Assembly: GCA_019188255.1 (NCBI GenBank)
Contig: JAETXT010000001.1
Coordinates: 4,898,001-4,962,000, forward strand
Direction: 5' to 3'
DNA: 64,000 nt
From: Verticillium longisporum
Lineage: Eukaryota; Ascomycota; Sordariomycetes; Glomerellales; Plectosphaerellaceae
Part shown: positions 23,886-34,107 of the stretch, piece by piece
Layout of the letters: each line of letters begins with the position of its first letter
Numbering within the stretch: position 1 is the first letter of the stretch
The notes under the pieces: generated by a model
Told to the model about the DNA's origin: nothing
What the model saw: the letters and a program-made list of their open reading frames with translations, nothing else
The model's database searches: none
Made by a program: the position numbers and the translations under genes

Positions 23886-24541
23886 CTACCACCTGCGGTT
23901 CTCCTCATAGCCCCTGTTTGCCTCGTACCGTCTATCCTCGTACCCTTGATTGTGGCCGTAACCTTGGTTTTCGTCGTACCCACGGCTCTGGTTCTGACCA
24001 AAACCCTGATCCTGGTCTTGGCCGTAGCCGCTGTACCCCCTATCCTCCCGAATATGACGATGCGGTTCGCGTTCACGCCTAGACATCTCCGTCAGCTTTC
24101 GCAAGTACTCAAGTCTCACACAGATGCAGCAGGGACATGAACTTACGGGTCGTACTGCTCCAAGTCACCGTACTGGTTCTCATACAGGCTCTCAGCCTGC
24201 TTCTCTGCATGCCTCTTGGCTTTTTCCCTATCAATGTAGTCCAACCCCTTGGTCTCGACAAGCTTGTCAACCTCGGCACCAGCGAAGCCCGCGAGCAGCT
24301 CCTTGGCGAATGCGTGGTGGACGGGCTCTCCTGTGTCATGTAAGCTGCGGTCTACGCCTGTGGTGGGGGGACAATGCATACCATTCTTGCGCTGCCTGTC
24401 CTCGAAGAGCTTCATCGCCCCAAAGGCAGCACCGCCGGCGACGATCTCGTGGCTGAGTTTGGACTCATGGTCACCGCGGTAGGCGTTGTCGTAGTTGTCT
24501 TTGGCCTCGTCTGTCTGCGCATTAGATTTGCTCCAGGGCAT
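23886..24541 (-). CDS. CipC-like protein with Gly/Tyr/Gln-rich C-terminal tail
   Basis: Three exons (24541-24382, 24330-24147, 24078-23886) give 178 residues. The core is the CipC / DUF3759 family: MPWS start, LSHEIVAGGAAFGAMKLFEDRQRKNG, then HHAFAKELLAGFAGAEVDKLVETKGLDYIDREKAKRHA. CipC was found as a concanamycin-induced protein in Aspergillus and is a frequent abundant stress- or infection-associated small protein of unknown biochemistry. Exon 3 adds a tail of repeated GY, NQGYG and YEENR-like units with no fold I recognise. The 68-nt second intron has a GCTGAC branch site 13-8 nt before its TCTAG acceptor. If the intron is retained, the donor GTAAGT supplies an in-frame TAA just after DP, giving a 115-residue protein close to the usual family length. 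Both forms may exist. Confidence 0.8.
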
Positions 24542-25600
24542 GGGTTAGAGGGGCTGGCGAACCGAATCCGAACATCTTGCGGGAAAACTTGGTTAAGACA
24601 ATGAAGATGTATACGACGAAGACGATGTGACCAGGATGTGAGCAATCGATGCAAGTGAAAGACGAGCGCATTCGAGTTCTAAAGTCACAATGCGCGGGCT
24701 CGATGGAGGTTTTATTTCTCGAAGCCAGCCAGCTTACAGCTACCCCTCCTACCAGCCCCCAGATACCCTCCCGAAGCCTCGCTGGCGCGCAACAAGCTTT
24801 CGCGGGCTGCCGACGGAGCGCCCCATTACGCCTCCACCTCCAAGTCGTAGCAGCATAGAGGAGGGGGACGCGTCAACCACACGGCACCGAGAGCTGACGC
24901 ATGTTGGCGCCCAGACTAGCCCTGCAGCAGCAAAGGCATCGCGGCGAGTCGAGTTGAGGGGTGCGAGAAAGCAGCAGCATCGAGCTGAAAAGGGACCCCT
25001 TCTTTCTCGGATAGGGTGCCGAGTTTGCTCTGGCGGCGAGCCCGGGTTGGTTGGTGTTGAGCCTCACGCAGCGCAGGGCGCATGGGAGGCTGACGTGTTG
25101 CATGCGTGGGTCGGTCCGCGTCCGGCACATCGGCATCGCCACTTGCGCTCCCCCAGGCTCTGAGCCAGTCGGTGATGGCGGCACCAGGGCATGGTAGCTG
25201 AACCGGCCTGGTCTATTTATGCTCATGTCTACACTTCTTCGAGTCGGCCGCTGCCGGTCATCGGGGGCCTATGCCGACTGCCGTTCCGAGCCGATGAATG
25301 CGGGCGAGGCCGGCAGGCGGCGATGCAGAGGTACGGAGGCATGACGGGTCGCTTATCCCAGGGGGTGTGGACGTGGACTACCTCGGCGCCTTGGGATCTA
25401 TTCGGGTTCTTTGTCCCTAAAATGAAGAAGCCCCCATCGGCATGCATGACACGTTGAATTCTGGTCAGATTCAAGAAGGGGTGAATTGATTTCTTTCAAC
25501 TTCAATCGACCTTCCTCGTTCCTAATGAAAGGACTCCGAAACAAAGAAGCGCCTGCAAAACGTCGACACGTGGTTACGCCACCAAGCCCTCGCGATCCCC
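24542..25600. other. Intergenic region between CipC-like and GST genes
   Basis: This is the upstream region of the CipC-like gene and 3' flank of the glutathione S-transferase gene. No additional gene was recognised. Confidence 0.45.
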
Positions 25601-26434
25601 TCAAGCCTTGGCCTTTGCAAACCTCTCCTGGATCCTCTTCACCCAAGACTCCCCATCGTAAATGGCGTTGACACTCTCCTTGTTCCTCACGGCGTCAGCC
25701 CACCTGGTAAAGTTGGGCGCCTGCTCGGCCAGGTCGGCGACGATGGTCTTGGGCAGCAGTCCATATTCCGCAGACGAATAGACGCGCAGGATGAACGAGC
25801 CCGTTTGAACCTGTGCGCAAACGTTAGTACGCCTCACTCATTCACCCACTGACACCTGGCATCTCGGGGGCAGGGGGGGCTCACCTCCGCCAGCGTGATC
25901 TTGTCGCTGCCGCCAAAAAAGGGCGCGGCGTCGCTGAGGAGCGGCTCAATCTCCTTGACAATAGTCTCGACCTTGGTCCTGGCCAGCTCGGCCTTCTCCT
26001 CTTCGGAGCTGGCGCCGATGATCTTGAACAGCAGCGGGTTGACCTTGGAGAAGTACGTGTCGACGAAGAAGTTGATGCGCGCACGGCGCAGGGCGCCGTC
26101 CTTGGCGTCCGAGGCCGGGAGGAGGTGCGAGGGGTGGGCGTCGGCGAGGAACTGGGCGACAATGGCCGACTCGGTGATGATCTCGCCGTTGTAGGAGAGG
26201 GCGGGAACGAGACCGCGCGGGTTAATCTTGAGGTAGGCCTCGGTGCGGGGGGTGTTGAGGTCGATGATCTCCTCTTTGAAGGGGAGGCCGAGCTCGGCGA
26301 GGGCGATGTGGGCGCGGTGCGCCCCTGATGGGTGTGAGTGTCACGATCGGTGTCGCGAGGAGAGAGAAACAATCGGCTGACTTACAAGGGCAGCCGTGGT
26401 TGGTGTAGAGGATGAGCTCGGGGGCTGAAGCCAT
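25601..26434 (-). CDS. Glutathione S-transferase
   Basis: Three exons (26434-26386, 26324-25885, 25810-25601) give 232 residues; the first junction completes the text NHGCPWAHRAHIALAELGLPF, typical of the start of the thioredoxin-like N-terminal GST domain. The glutathione-binding segment INPRGLVPALSYNGEIITESAIVAQFLAD, with the cis-Pro and the ES pair, is present. An all-helical C-terminal domain ends with YGLLPKTIVADLAEQAPNFTRWADAVRNKESV. The active-site region begins CPWA with Cys as in omega/Ure2p-like types, so thiol-transfer or dehalogenation-type chemistry is possible. The protein is cytosolic, with no targeting signal. Its role is probably detoxification or redox buffering. Family membership is clear; subclass is inferred from the CPWA motif alone. 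Confidence 0.88.
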
Positions 26435-28028
26435 CGTGACAGGCGGATTGGTTGGGGTTAGAAGTATAATGAGAGTGTAGACCGAAGGGTTCAACGATCG
26501 AGTTCAAGTTATATTGTGACTTCATCAGCATCGGCGAGGGATGTCACAGCTATTTATCGACCTTCAATCTCCCCCCGCCAACCCCTCCTGACCCATCCCA
26601 AGCGGGCGTCGCATCATCGATGTCGTGATGGGACTGGCTTGCATGAGGTTGAGGCGCTACCACTACGAATGCCTCTCCACCACTCTATTCCCCGCAATGT
26701 CACTCTGCCATTGCCTGAATACTCGCTGATCCACTTGCTTGGTCAGTCAAACACCATCAAGTTTCCATCTGACGCGTGGTGTCGGATCTCAGGCAACCTT
26801 GATGATGATGCGGACAAACCTCCCAACACCATCTCTTAACCAATCTTCCCTCTTTCAAAGACATGTATGCGTGTCAGACGGAGAAAGTCAACCGTTCTTG
26901 GTTTTCCACGGATATCTGGTCCGCATTCTTGGCTGGACAGGCGAGGGAAAATGCCCCTAAGTCCGGAGGCCTAGTCCAGGCTTCCCGTGGGCGGCTGATG
27001 ACAAACTGCTGCGCTGACAAATCGAGCTCATCAGCCCCTGTGCTGCGAACTCTCTTTCGTTCCGATACATTGCAACGACAAGAGACAAAGACATGCCAAC
27101 AAGGCGGTTCTTGCTTCAGACGGCTTCGATCAGGACCATCATTGACCACAGCATGCGCAATTCTACCGCGAAGTGCCTGGTCAATTTCTTGTGCATCAGG
27201 CCCTATACTGCGGGCGCCGGTCGAAGTGACGCACGGTTCCGGATTGCAGCCGCCCCAAGTATGCTACAGCCGTTGGGCAAGGAGTCTTCAAGGATCAGAC
27301 GCTCTTCCGCACAATTCCATCATGCCTTCGAAACCTCCGTGAAGCTATTTATTCTATTAGATGGCGAAGGATTAGAACCCTCAAGCGCGTACACCCACTG
27401 GACTTGTCGGAAGCTGTTCCACCAGTTATGACCTTGTTGCAAGTTTCAGCTCTTAATGCTAACGACATAGGGGCCGTATCCGGCCACGTACGAGGGCCTG
27501 AAGGGCGAGGCTGTCAGGTTCCCTGGCTTCCAGTGACCGCTCATAGGCGGCCGGTGGTGACATGTGTAAGACCAGTAAAACGGCCGAGCAACGCATTTGT
27601 CTGCCATGTTGACGGGGCTTTTCCAAAGCCTGCACATCTTGAGTGAGACTTTGGCGTAGGGTGCCGCGTCGGTACGGATTAAAATTCAGAGCACAAGAAC
27701 TGTCCTAACGAACAGGTAACTTCTCAGGCATGTATTTGCCCCTGTCGACCATATAAATGAACCGATGAGGCGATCACTGGCCACATCAACTGGACACATT
27801 GAATGAGCCACATATATCTTCGGCATCCCACAATTGCACAGAATCTCTCTGCAGTAAGCCAAAGCCATGATCACGATGAAAATTCTACATTCTAACACTA
27901 ACGTCCAGTACAGCCATCAGCCTGGGCTACAGCCTTTATCTGACGTACTCTCACATCCAAACAGAACCTTGGAAACCCCCTCTTCTACTCATGGTATATC
28001 CTCCAAACACATATGAAATCTAGTCTTC
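26435..28028. other. Gene-free stretch
   Basis: 1.6 kb between the GST promoter and the 3' end of the channel gene. Small frames only; nothing recognised. Confidence 0.45.
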
Positions 28029-30656
28029 TCACACCATGTCGTTCGGCGGCTTGGAGGCCGTGCTCCTGCTGCGAGCGCGGCCAGTGAAAATATGCCTTCG
28101 CGACGTCGAGTCCTGGCTGGGTCGCGCGGCGCCGCTGGTACGGGCAGGGCTACTGTCACGATCCTGGCTGCTTCGGCCGTCACGGAAGTTGCTGCTGCTG
28201 TTCTCGCGAATGCTCTGCAGCCGCGAAATCTTGGGGGTGTGCTCGGCCTTTCGGCTCTCGAAGACGTCCTGGAAATCAACGAAAGATTCTTCAATCAGTG
28301 GAACAGAGCGAACAGCAGGCGTATAGGTTTGACGAGAGGCGGTGGATGCGCCGGACGTGACGGAGGTCGAGTGCCGCAGAGGCGGCGCCGCAGCAGAGCC
28401 GGATACTGCTCCGGGGCCAGACGTGCCGCTGGGCTTGGTCGCGGAGTTTTCGTACGACGGAGGTGGCGCGGCACCAGCCCAGTGCAGGGGGAACTCGCGA
28501 GAGCCACCGGGCTGCACCTGCCACGGTCCCTGCAGGCCAAGATCGCGAATCTCAACCATGAGCTGAGCAACGAATTTGTTGTGGCGTTGCAGACGCAACA
28601 GTTCGTTTTGAAAGTTGGACTTGTGGAAGAAGATGAAGTTCATGGTAAAAGACTGCACATCGTTCAGGGTGCGAACTTCGGTCAGCACACTAGGCTTGTA
28701 ATCGCGCTTGTTGGCCAGGCAGTAGTCAGTCATGCGAGCCTTGAGATCCTCGATGAGCTGGGGGTCGGTGCCGAATCCGAGACGCAGCTCGACGGGGTCT
28801 GCGAGACCGGCGGAGCGGCGCTGGTTGAGGATGAACAGAGTGTTGAGAACCGAGTTGGGCGCCTGGACAATGTGCCCCTCCATCTTCTTGAACTCGGTGT
28901 AAAGTAGGGAGATTTCAGTGACGTAGTAGTCATCGCCCTGGAGGGTCGTGCCGGTGTTACCGTACACGGTGATGCGATCGCCGACGTCGAATGGGTGCTT
29001 GACAAAGACGAAGATGATCGACTGCAAAAACTCCTGGGCAGTAGCCTGAAGCATCCACGCAAGGCCCAGGACAGCTGAGCCAGCGGATGCGAGGCCGGCG
29101 GCCGCCGAGCCGGAAAGGATCGTGATAAACACAATGATGGAGATGACAAAAATGATGAAGAAAAAGACCTTGTCAAGCTTCTGAATGACGGAGTCCAAAT
29201 CCTTGAGGGAGGCAGCAATGGCCTTGCGCTCAAGATGAATCTCGTTGCAAACGCACTCCATCTCTTCCATGCTAATGTCGCCATTGAAGTCCTTGTCGAA
29301 AATGCCAAAGGCATGTTCAGCTTCCTCCTCCGTCTTGAAAGCAATTCGCATGTCATCCTCGTAGATGGTCTCGTTGTTGGGATTCAGCAAGGACCGGTAG
29401 ATCAGCCGAGCGAGAGAGTGAGCCGATGACGACGTACGCAACAGCTCGAAGACAATCTTCTTCGAATGGTTCAGATCGGTCTTACGGCCGATGAAGTCGT
29501 TACCGACACGGTTCGCGAGGCCACCAGCCTTATTGAACACCTGGCGGACATTGTTGTGCAGCTGGGCCATGGGCGTGCGGCTTCCGGATCCTTCCCTGGC
29601 TTCACCGGTTGTCTCCCAAATGGCATCGTCGTGAGCAATCTTCTCTTTGGCGTAGTCATACAGGTGAATGAGATGATGAATGTCGCTTCTGTTGTCCTCG
29701 ATACGCTTGGCGTAGGTGCGCTGGTGGAAGGATGTCGCGATCCACTGTATGATGATCTTTTCGATAAAGTTGAGGGCAGAAAGGACAAATATGGCGATGA
29801 TGACCTTGTACACAGTATTGATCCATTCGACCGAGCCATCGCCGTCACCAGTACGGGGGACTCGGTGGCTGTTGTTGATGGGCTTGAAGGAGACCAAAAC
29901 CGAGAGCATCCATATGAAGAGCGCTGTGTGAAGTTCAAGGACACGACCAATGTCCTTCCACTTTTTGCCGTTGTTGGAGCCCATCAGAGTAGCAATGCCA
30001 GCAAATGTGGGTGGCATCAGAGACGTGATCATGCGAGCGCCCCAGATGGTGCACCACACAATCATCAACCATATGCCAAACCACATCAGCTCGACACCTC
30101 CATCACCGCCAACAGGCCGGTCGCCAGGGCTGAAATATCCGATCAGGATGGGAATCAACAAAAGCGTGGCGCCTGGTAGCAAGTAGAAAAAGTAGCGAAA
30201 GCAACGCGGGAGCTTCTTCAGCCAGCGAAGGAGCCAGTAGCCAAAGATGCCGGCCTTCTTTTCGGGAGGCGGGCGCTCGACCTTCTCGTCCTCTACTGGT
30301 TTACCGGCGAAGAGATCCTCAGGCTCGGGCTGGTGTTGGCGGCTACGAGAGCGGGACCGGTTCAGCTCGTTCTCCTGATTGGAGATGAGACGCTCGACAC
30401 GGAGAAGCTCGAGGTCGTCGGTGAGGCGGCTTGCCTGCTCGCGGGTGCCACCGCCATTGGGAGAAAAGGGCCCTTCTGTCGGAGGTGCGAGGTGGTTGTG
30501 CGAGTCCACGTGGAGGGGCATTAGGGGCCTTTCATGACTGGGCTTTTGTGATTCCGTGTGGGACTGGAGATTGGTCGGGTCGTGGAGCGTTTCGGCTGTG
30601 TGGTTGGAGTGCTTCTCATCATACTCGTCGTGCTTCTGGTTGACTGGAGACGACAT
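28029..30656 (-). CDS. EF-hand mechanosensitive (MscS-like) ion channel
   Basis: Intronless gene of 875 residues from the ATG at 30656 (a longer frame upstream begins only with TTG). The N-terminus is polar and ends in an Arg/Ser-rich patch. Transmembrane helices follow at about 150-175, 190-215, 240-260 and 280-305. A cytosolic stretch comes next, with an EF-hand (FGIFDKDFNGDISMEEME, about residues 450-467). The MscS pore region (FFFIIFVISIIVFITILSGSAAAGLASAGSAVLGLAWMLQ) then leads into the beta domain (VKHPFDVGDRITVYG). This layout matches the MSY1/MSY2 family, which resides in the ER or perinuclear membrane of yeasts and controls calcium after hypo-osmotic shock. The C-terminal 150 residues are Ser/Arg/Pro-rich and probably disordered. 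Assignment to the family is secure; cellular location is by analogy. Confidence 0.92.
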   Translation of the reverse strand: MSSPVNQKHDEYDEKHSNHTAETLHDPTNLQSHTESQKPSHERPLMPLHVDSHNHLAPPTEGPFSPNGGGTREQASRLTDDLELLRVERLISNQENELNRSRSRSRQHQPEPEDLFAGKPVEDEKVERPPPEKKAGIFGYWLLRWLKKLPRCFRYFFYLLPGATLLLIPILIGYFSPGDRPVGGDGGVELMWFGIWLMIVWCTIWGARMITSLMPPTFAGIATLMGSNNGKKWKDIGRVLELHTALFIWMLSVLVSFKPINNSHRVPRTGDGDGSVEWINTVYKVIIAIFVLSALNFIEKIIIQWIATSFHQRTYAKRIEDNRSDIHHLIHLYDYAKEKIAHDDAIWETTGEAREGSGSRTPMAQLHNNVRQVFNKAGGLANRVGNDFIGRKTDLNHSKKIVFELLRTSSSAHSLARLIYRSLLNPNNETIYEDDMRIAFKTEEEAEHAFGIFDKDFNGDISMEEMECVCNEIHLERKAIAASLKDLDSVIQKLDKVFFFIIFVISIIVFITILSGSAAAGLASAGSAVLGLAWMLQATAQEFLQSIIFVFVKHPFDVGDRITVYGNTGTTLQGDDYYVTEISLLYTEFKKMEGHIVQAPNSVLNTLFILNQRRSAGLADPVELRLGFGTDPQLIEDLKARMTDYCLANKRDYKPSVLTEVRTLNDVQSFTMNFIFFHKSNFQNELLRLQRHNKFVAQLMVEIRDLGLQGPWQVQPGGSREFPLHWAGAAPPPSYENSATKPSGTSGPGAVSGSAAAPPLRHSTSVTSGASTASRQTYTPAVRSVPLIEESFVDFQDVFESRKAEHTPKISRLQSIRENSSSNFRDGRSSQDRDSSPARTSGAARPSQDSTSRRHIFTGRARSRSTASKPPNDMV

Positions 30657-33600
30657 GGTGCCTGGAGTGGCCTCGGAGACCAAATCAATGGCAGTTTTTC
30701 GATGGAGTCGTTCTGTTAAGGATGGTGTTGATGAGCCTGAGGGTTGTGGAGCAATGCGTAGCTATGATGAACGGGGAATTCAAGAAGCTGGAGATATTGC
30801 CGAGGCCAGAGTCGGGGCGCCTCAGAGGCCCTGCCCTGAAGCTTTTGGAAATCGTCAAGTCCAAGGATCGACCAAGGAAAGCAACTTAGGTACCTAGATA
30901 GGTAGATATGTAGAAATAAAAAAAGGCCTGAACCCAACGAGTCGGTTCGGCAGGATGCAGCGGATGGATGGGTGGTGACTTTGGGCTTTCACGCGTCAAC
31001 GACAGGCGAGGAGGGATAGAATGACAAAACAATGATGAGAAAGTGCAGGAAGGAGCAGGGGAAATAAGTTCGGAAGGAGAATTCGAGAAAAAGGGACAGG
31101 GAAGGGAAACAGCGACCATCAATGGATGCGTGGAGGTGGAGAGGAAGGAGGTGGAAGTGAGAGAGAAGGTGCCCCCGAGGTGGAACCCAGGGTCCATCGA
31201 GGGAAGCTCCAGACCATGCTCGATTCGATTGCATTGAGCGCTCGAGGCTTGGGATTCCTCGGAGTTTACCAAACTCAGGAAAAGAATCACCCCTCCCAGG
31301 CGTTTGCATCTTGCAAATCTGTCTGTTCTGCCGTCAACCGTCCACCATCAAGATGCTCAAGGTGGGTCGAGAGGGGCCAGGAGCCTTGGAGTCTTGTCAC
31401 AACCTCCTTCGTCATTTCGATCAGGGACCCACCACGCTCCAGTCTTTCTCTGCGCAGCACACTTGGCACGTCGAATCAAACCTCTGATGAATCCCACCGT
31501 TTCTAGCGACGGTGCGAGGCGAACGATGATGGCCCAGCGGGTCTGTTCAGAGTCTGTTCAGAGGTCTGTTTCCTCTTGTTTGGAGGCTTTCATCATCCCA
31601 ATGTCGACATGGCTCCGAAGAGACGTCACCGAACGACTTCTGACGGCAAGACTAGCCCAAGCCAGCAGCTTCCGACGATCGGACTGCCGAGTGGGAAGTG
31701 AACCGATCCTTTCACTACGACCTGTTGTGAAGCTTCGCGGCATTTCGATACCTTTTGACGAAAAGATCTGATGAGCATGGTCGCCCGTTCAGCCTCTTCC
31801 TGGCGCTGCCTGCCGGCGCGTTCCTGACACCGCGATCACCACTCTGTGTCGTCTTTGCGGCCATGCCATCCATTCATAGGCCCTCGGGACAACGACGATC
31901 CCCCAACAGCACACCACTACAATCTCTCGCTTCTGCAGGGCAAAAAAGCCACAAGCTCGTATCACCTGTACTGCCAAGGGGGAATCCGCTCACTCACATG
32001 CCTGGCAATCGCGGGACGAACACGTCGAACCGGCATGAAGAAAAAGATGGCAGAACTTGAAGCGAGCAAAACACCAGGCCTGACGTCACGGCGGGCCCTC
32101 CCAACTCCCCGAAAGCACCGACCGTTCAGCATCCACAAGGCCTCTAAGACCTCCCCCCTTGTCTGACGTCCCCTTGGCAAGAAGGCAGGCCCACAGCCGC
32201 CAAGCCCGTGAAGGGGGCCAGCAGCGAGCACCGTCCGGTAAGGGCCCCCTCCCACTGGGTTGCCACCGCACCCGTACCGCCGGCACCAACAGTGCGCCGT
32301 TCGCCTGCCAAGACCCGCGAGTCCCGCGTCCAGGGCCGGCGCCGTGGGATCACCTAGCGTTAGATAATTAAGGTGCGCCAAATTCGGCACCTTATCTGAC
32401 GGTAGACGGGCACCGCCATGCGCTTGAGGCATTGTGCCTTGCCCTCCTTCTCCTATTGCCTGCATGTGGCTGTTTCATTTCATTCCGATGAGAGAATTCC
32501 GATGAGAGGCGCTGTTGTGCGAATCAGGCCTTCCATGTCCTAGCCTTGTGTTGGCTCGATAAGGTGTCGGGATTGTTCGAGACCGCGCCCGCCTGGCTCC
32601 CCGAATGGTTCTTGCTCCCGAACGCGTCTCTGTCTGGTTCGAACGTCCATCGCCCAATTTACTTCCACTTGGGCAGCTTGCTTGATTACAGGGCACGTTG
32701 ACGCCACCCGCCAGCAATGCAGGAACATGTGCCGCCGATCAACGCCCCCTAACGCCATCTGGCCAGGGAACACATGGTGCACTGAGGCCTTGGGGCGCCT
32801 TTGCCGCCCGCCACGGACACCCTGCGGCCGTCGTGGTTTGCCGCCCGTGTGGCGCCCGGCCGCTAACTAATTCTTTCGGCCCGCCTGCCAACCGCTGTTT
32901 TGGTCGCGCCATCTCTCTGGCTTCCAATGCTGGCGGGCCGCGCTGGCGGCTGGTTCTGTTGAGAAAAGACTCTCAGACACGCCAACAAATGCATGTTTGG
33001 GGGATTTTTACCATGCTCTGTTCCAGGGAGGCTGTGATGAGCGGCTGGCGGTTTTAAAATCCCGCTTGTGAGAGTTTGATAGATTGCTGGTGATTTCGAT
33101 TTAACGTTTTGAGTGTATTCTGCTGTAGGTAGCTTGAGTTTTCTGCCCTCTTGGTAAGTAGCTCCAAAACGAATTCAACAGGCGGTAGTCTCGTTTGACA
33201 CCTCGGCCCCGACCATCGTTAACAGCTACACAAGATGACAATGTGTCGAAACTTTCATCTTGGGGTAAGAGCAGTCCGTGGAGTCTCGACTGCGCCTTTC
33301 ATTGCGCAGAGTCGACGGCAGACGGCTACCGCTCCGCAGGACGTGCGGTCTCTGTGAAACCCCATAGGATGTAGCCCAGCGCCGTGTAACCGCCAGCAGC
33401 GAGCGCGAAGCTACACCGATCACGCTCCTCGGCCTCTGCACACCAGCATCAAGCACGTCTCTCAACACCATCCACCGTTCTGCCACCGTTTCCCGCGCCG
33501 CTCCCAAGATCGTCGCCTCCACTCCACACACTCATCCGAAAATACACACGACAGTCAGAACCCTCGATCAACAGTCCCCAGTTGACCCACCAAGAAAGGG

Positions 33601-34107
33601 TAGCGAATCGTCGATCGACCGAGGTCATGATCGAGCACAGCCGGAATACAAGCAATGAAATGCGATGGCCTGTCTTGGTATCCTTGCAAATGATATACCA
33701 CAGTGACACTCGCTGCCTCATGGCGGCGGCCCCAGAAGCCTAAAGACCAGAACCCCCCGCGCAAGCGATCGGCATGATGAGGTAGGTCTGCTTCTTCCCC
33801 GCTCCGTCTCTCCCGGAAATTTTAATGTGCTTCGGGTCGGACGGCATCACAGATGCTTCGGGGGTGGTGCCCCGTTACTCTTCGATGGCTGCATGGATGC
33901 GGTGGCAGTATGCTCGCAGATATCGACCAATGTCTTGTACCAAGATGGGGTTCACGATATGAGCTTGAGAATCGGCCACGAATCATTTTGACAGACCATC
34001 CAAATTTCGTGAGTCTGCGAATGCAGAACAAGTGACATAAATCGTGTGTACGCAAACCAAGATATTACTTGATCAACTTTGGCTCGGTAGCCTTCGGATA
34101 ACCCACT
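30657..34107. other. Long gene-free stretch
   Basis: 3.4 kb between the channel gene and glucosidase II alpha. The proximal part (30.7-31.3 kb) is probably the channel promoter and leader. A GTCTGTTCAGA direct repeat lies at about 31541-31563. GC-rich segments near 32.1-32.4 and 32.8-32.9 kb give overlapping frames on both strands without protein features. No RNA gene or transposon was recognised. Confidence 0.4.

Noticed and set aside
24079..24146. A 32-nt version of the second CipC intron ending at GTGAG
   Set aside because: Too short for a spliceosomal intron; the 68-nt version has a good branch site and acceptor and keeps the frame.
30657..30683. Start of the MscS channel at 30683
   Set aside because: That codon is TTG; the first ATG is at 30656.
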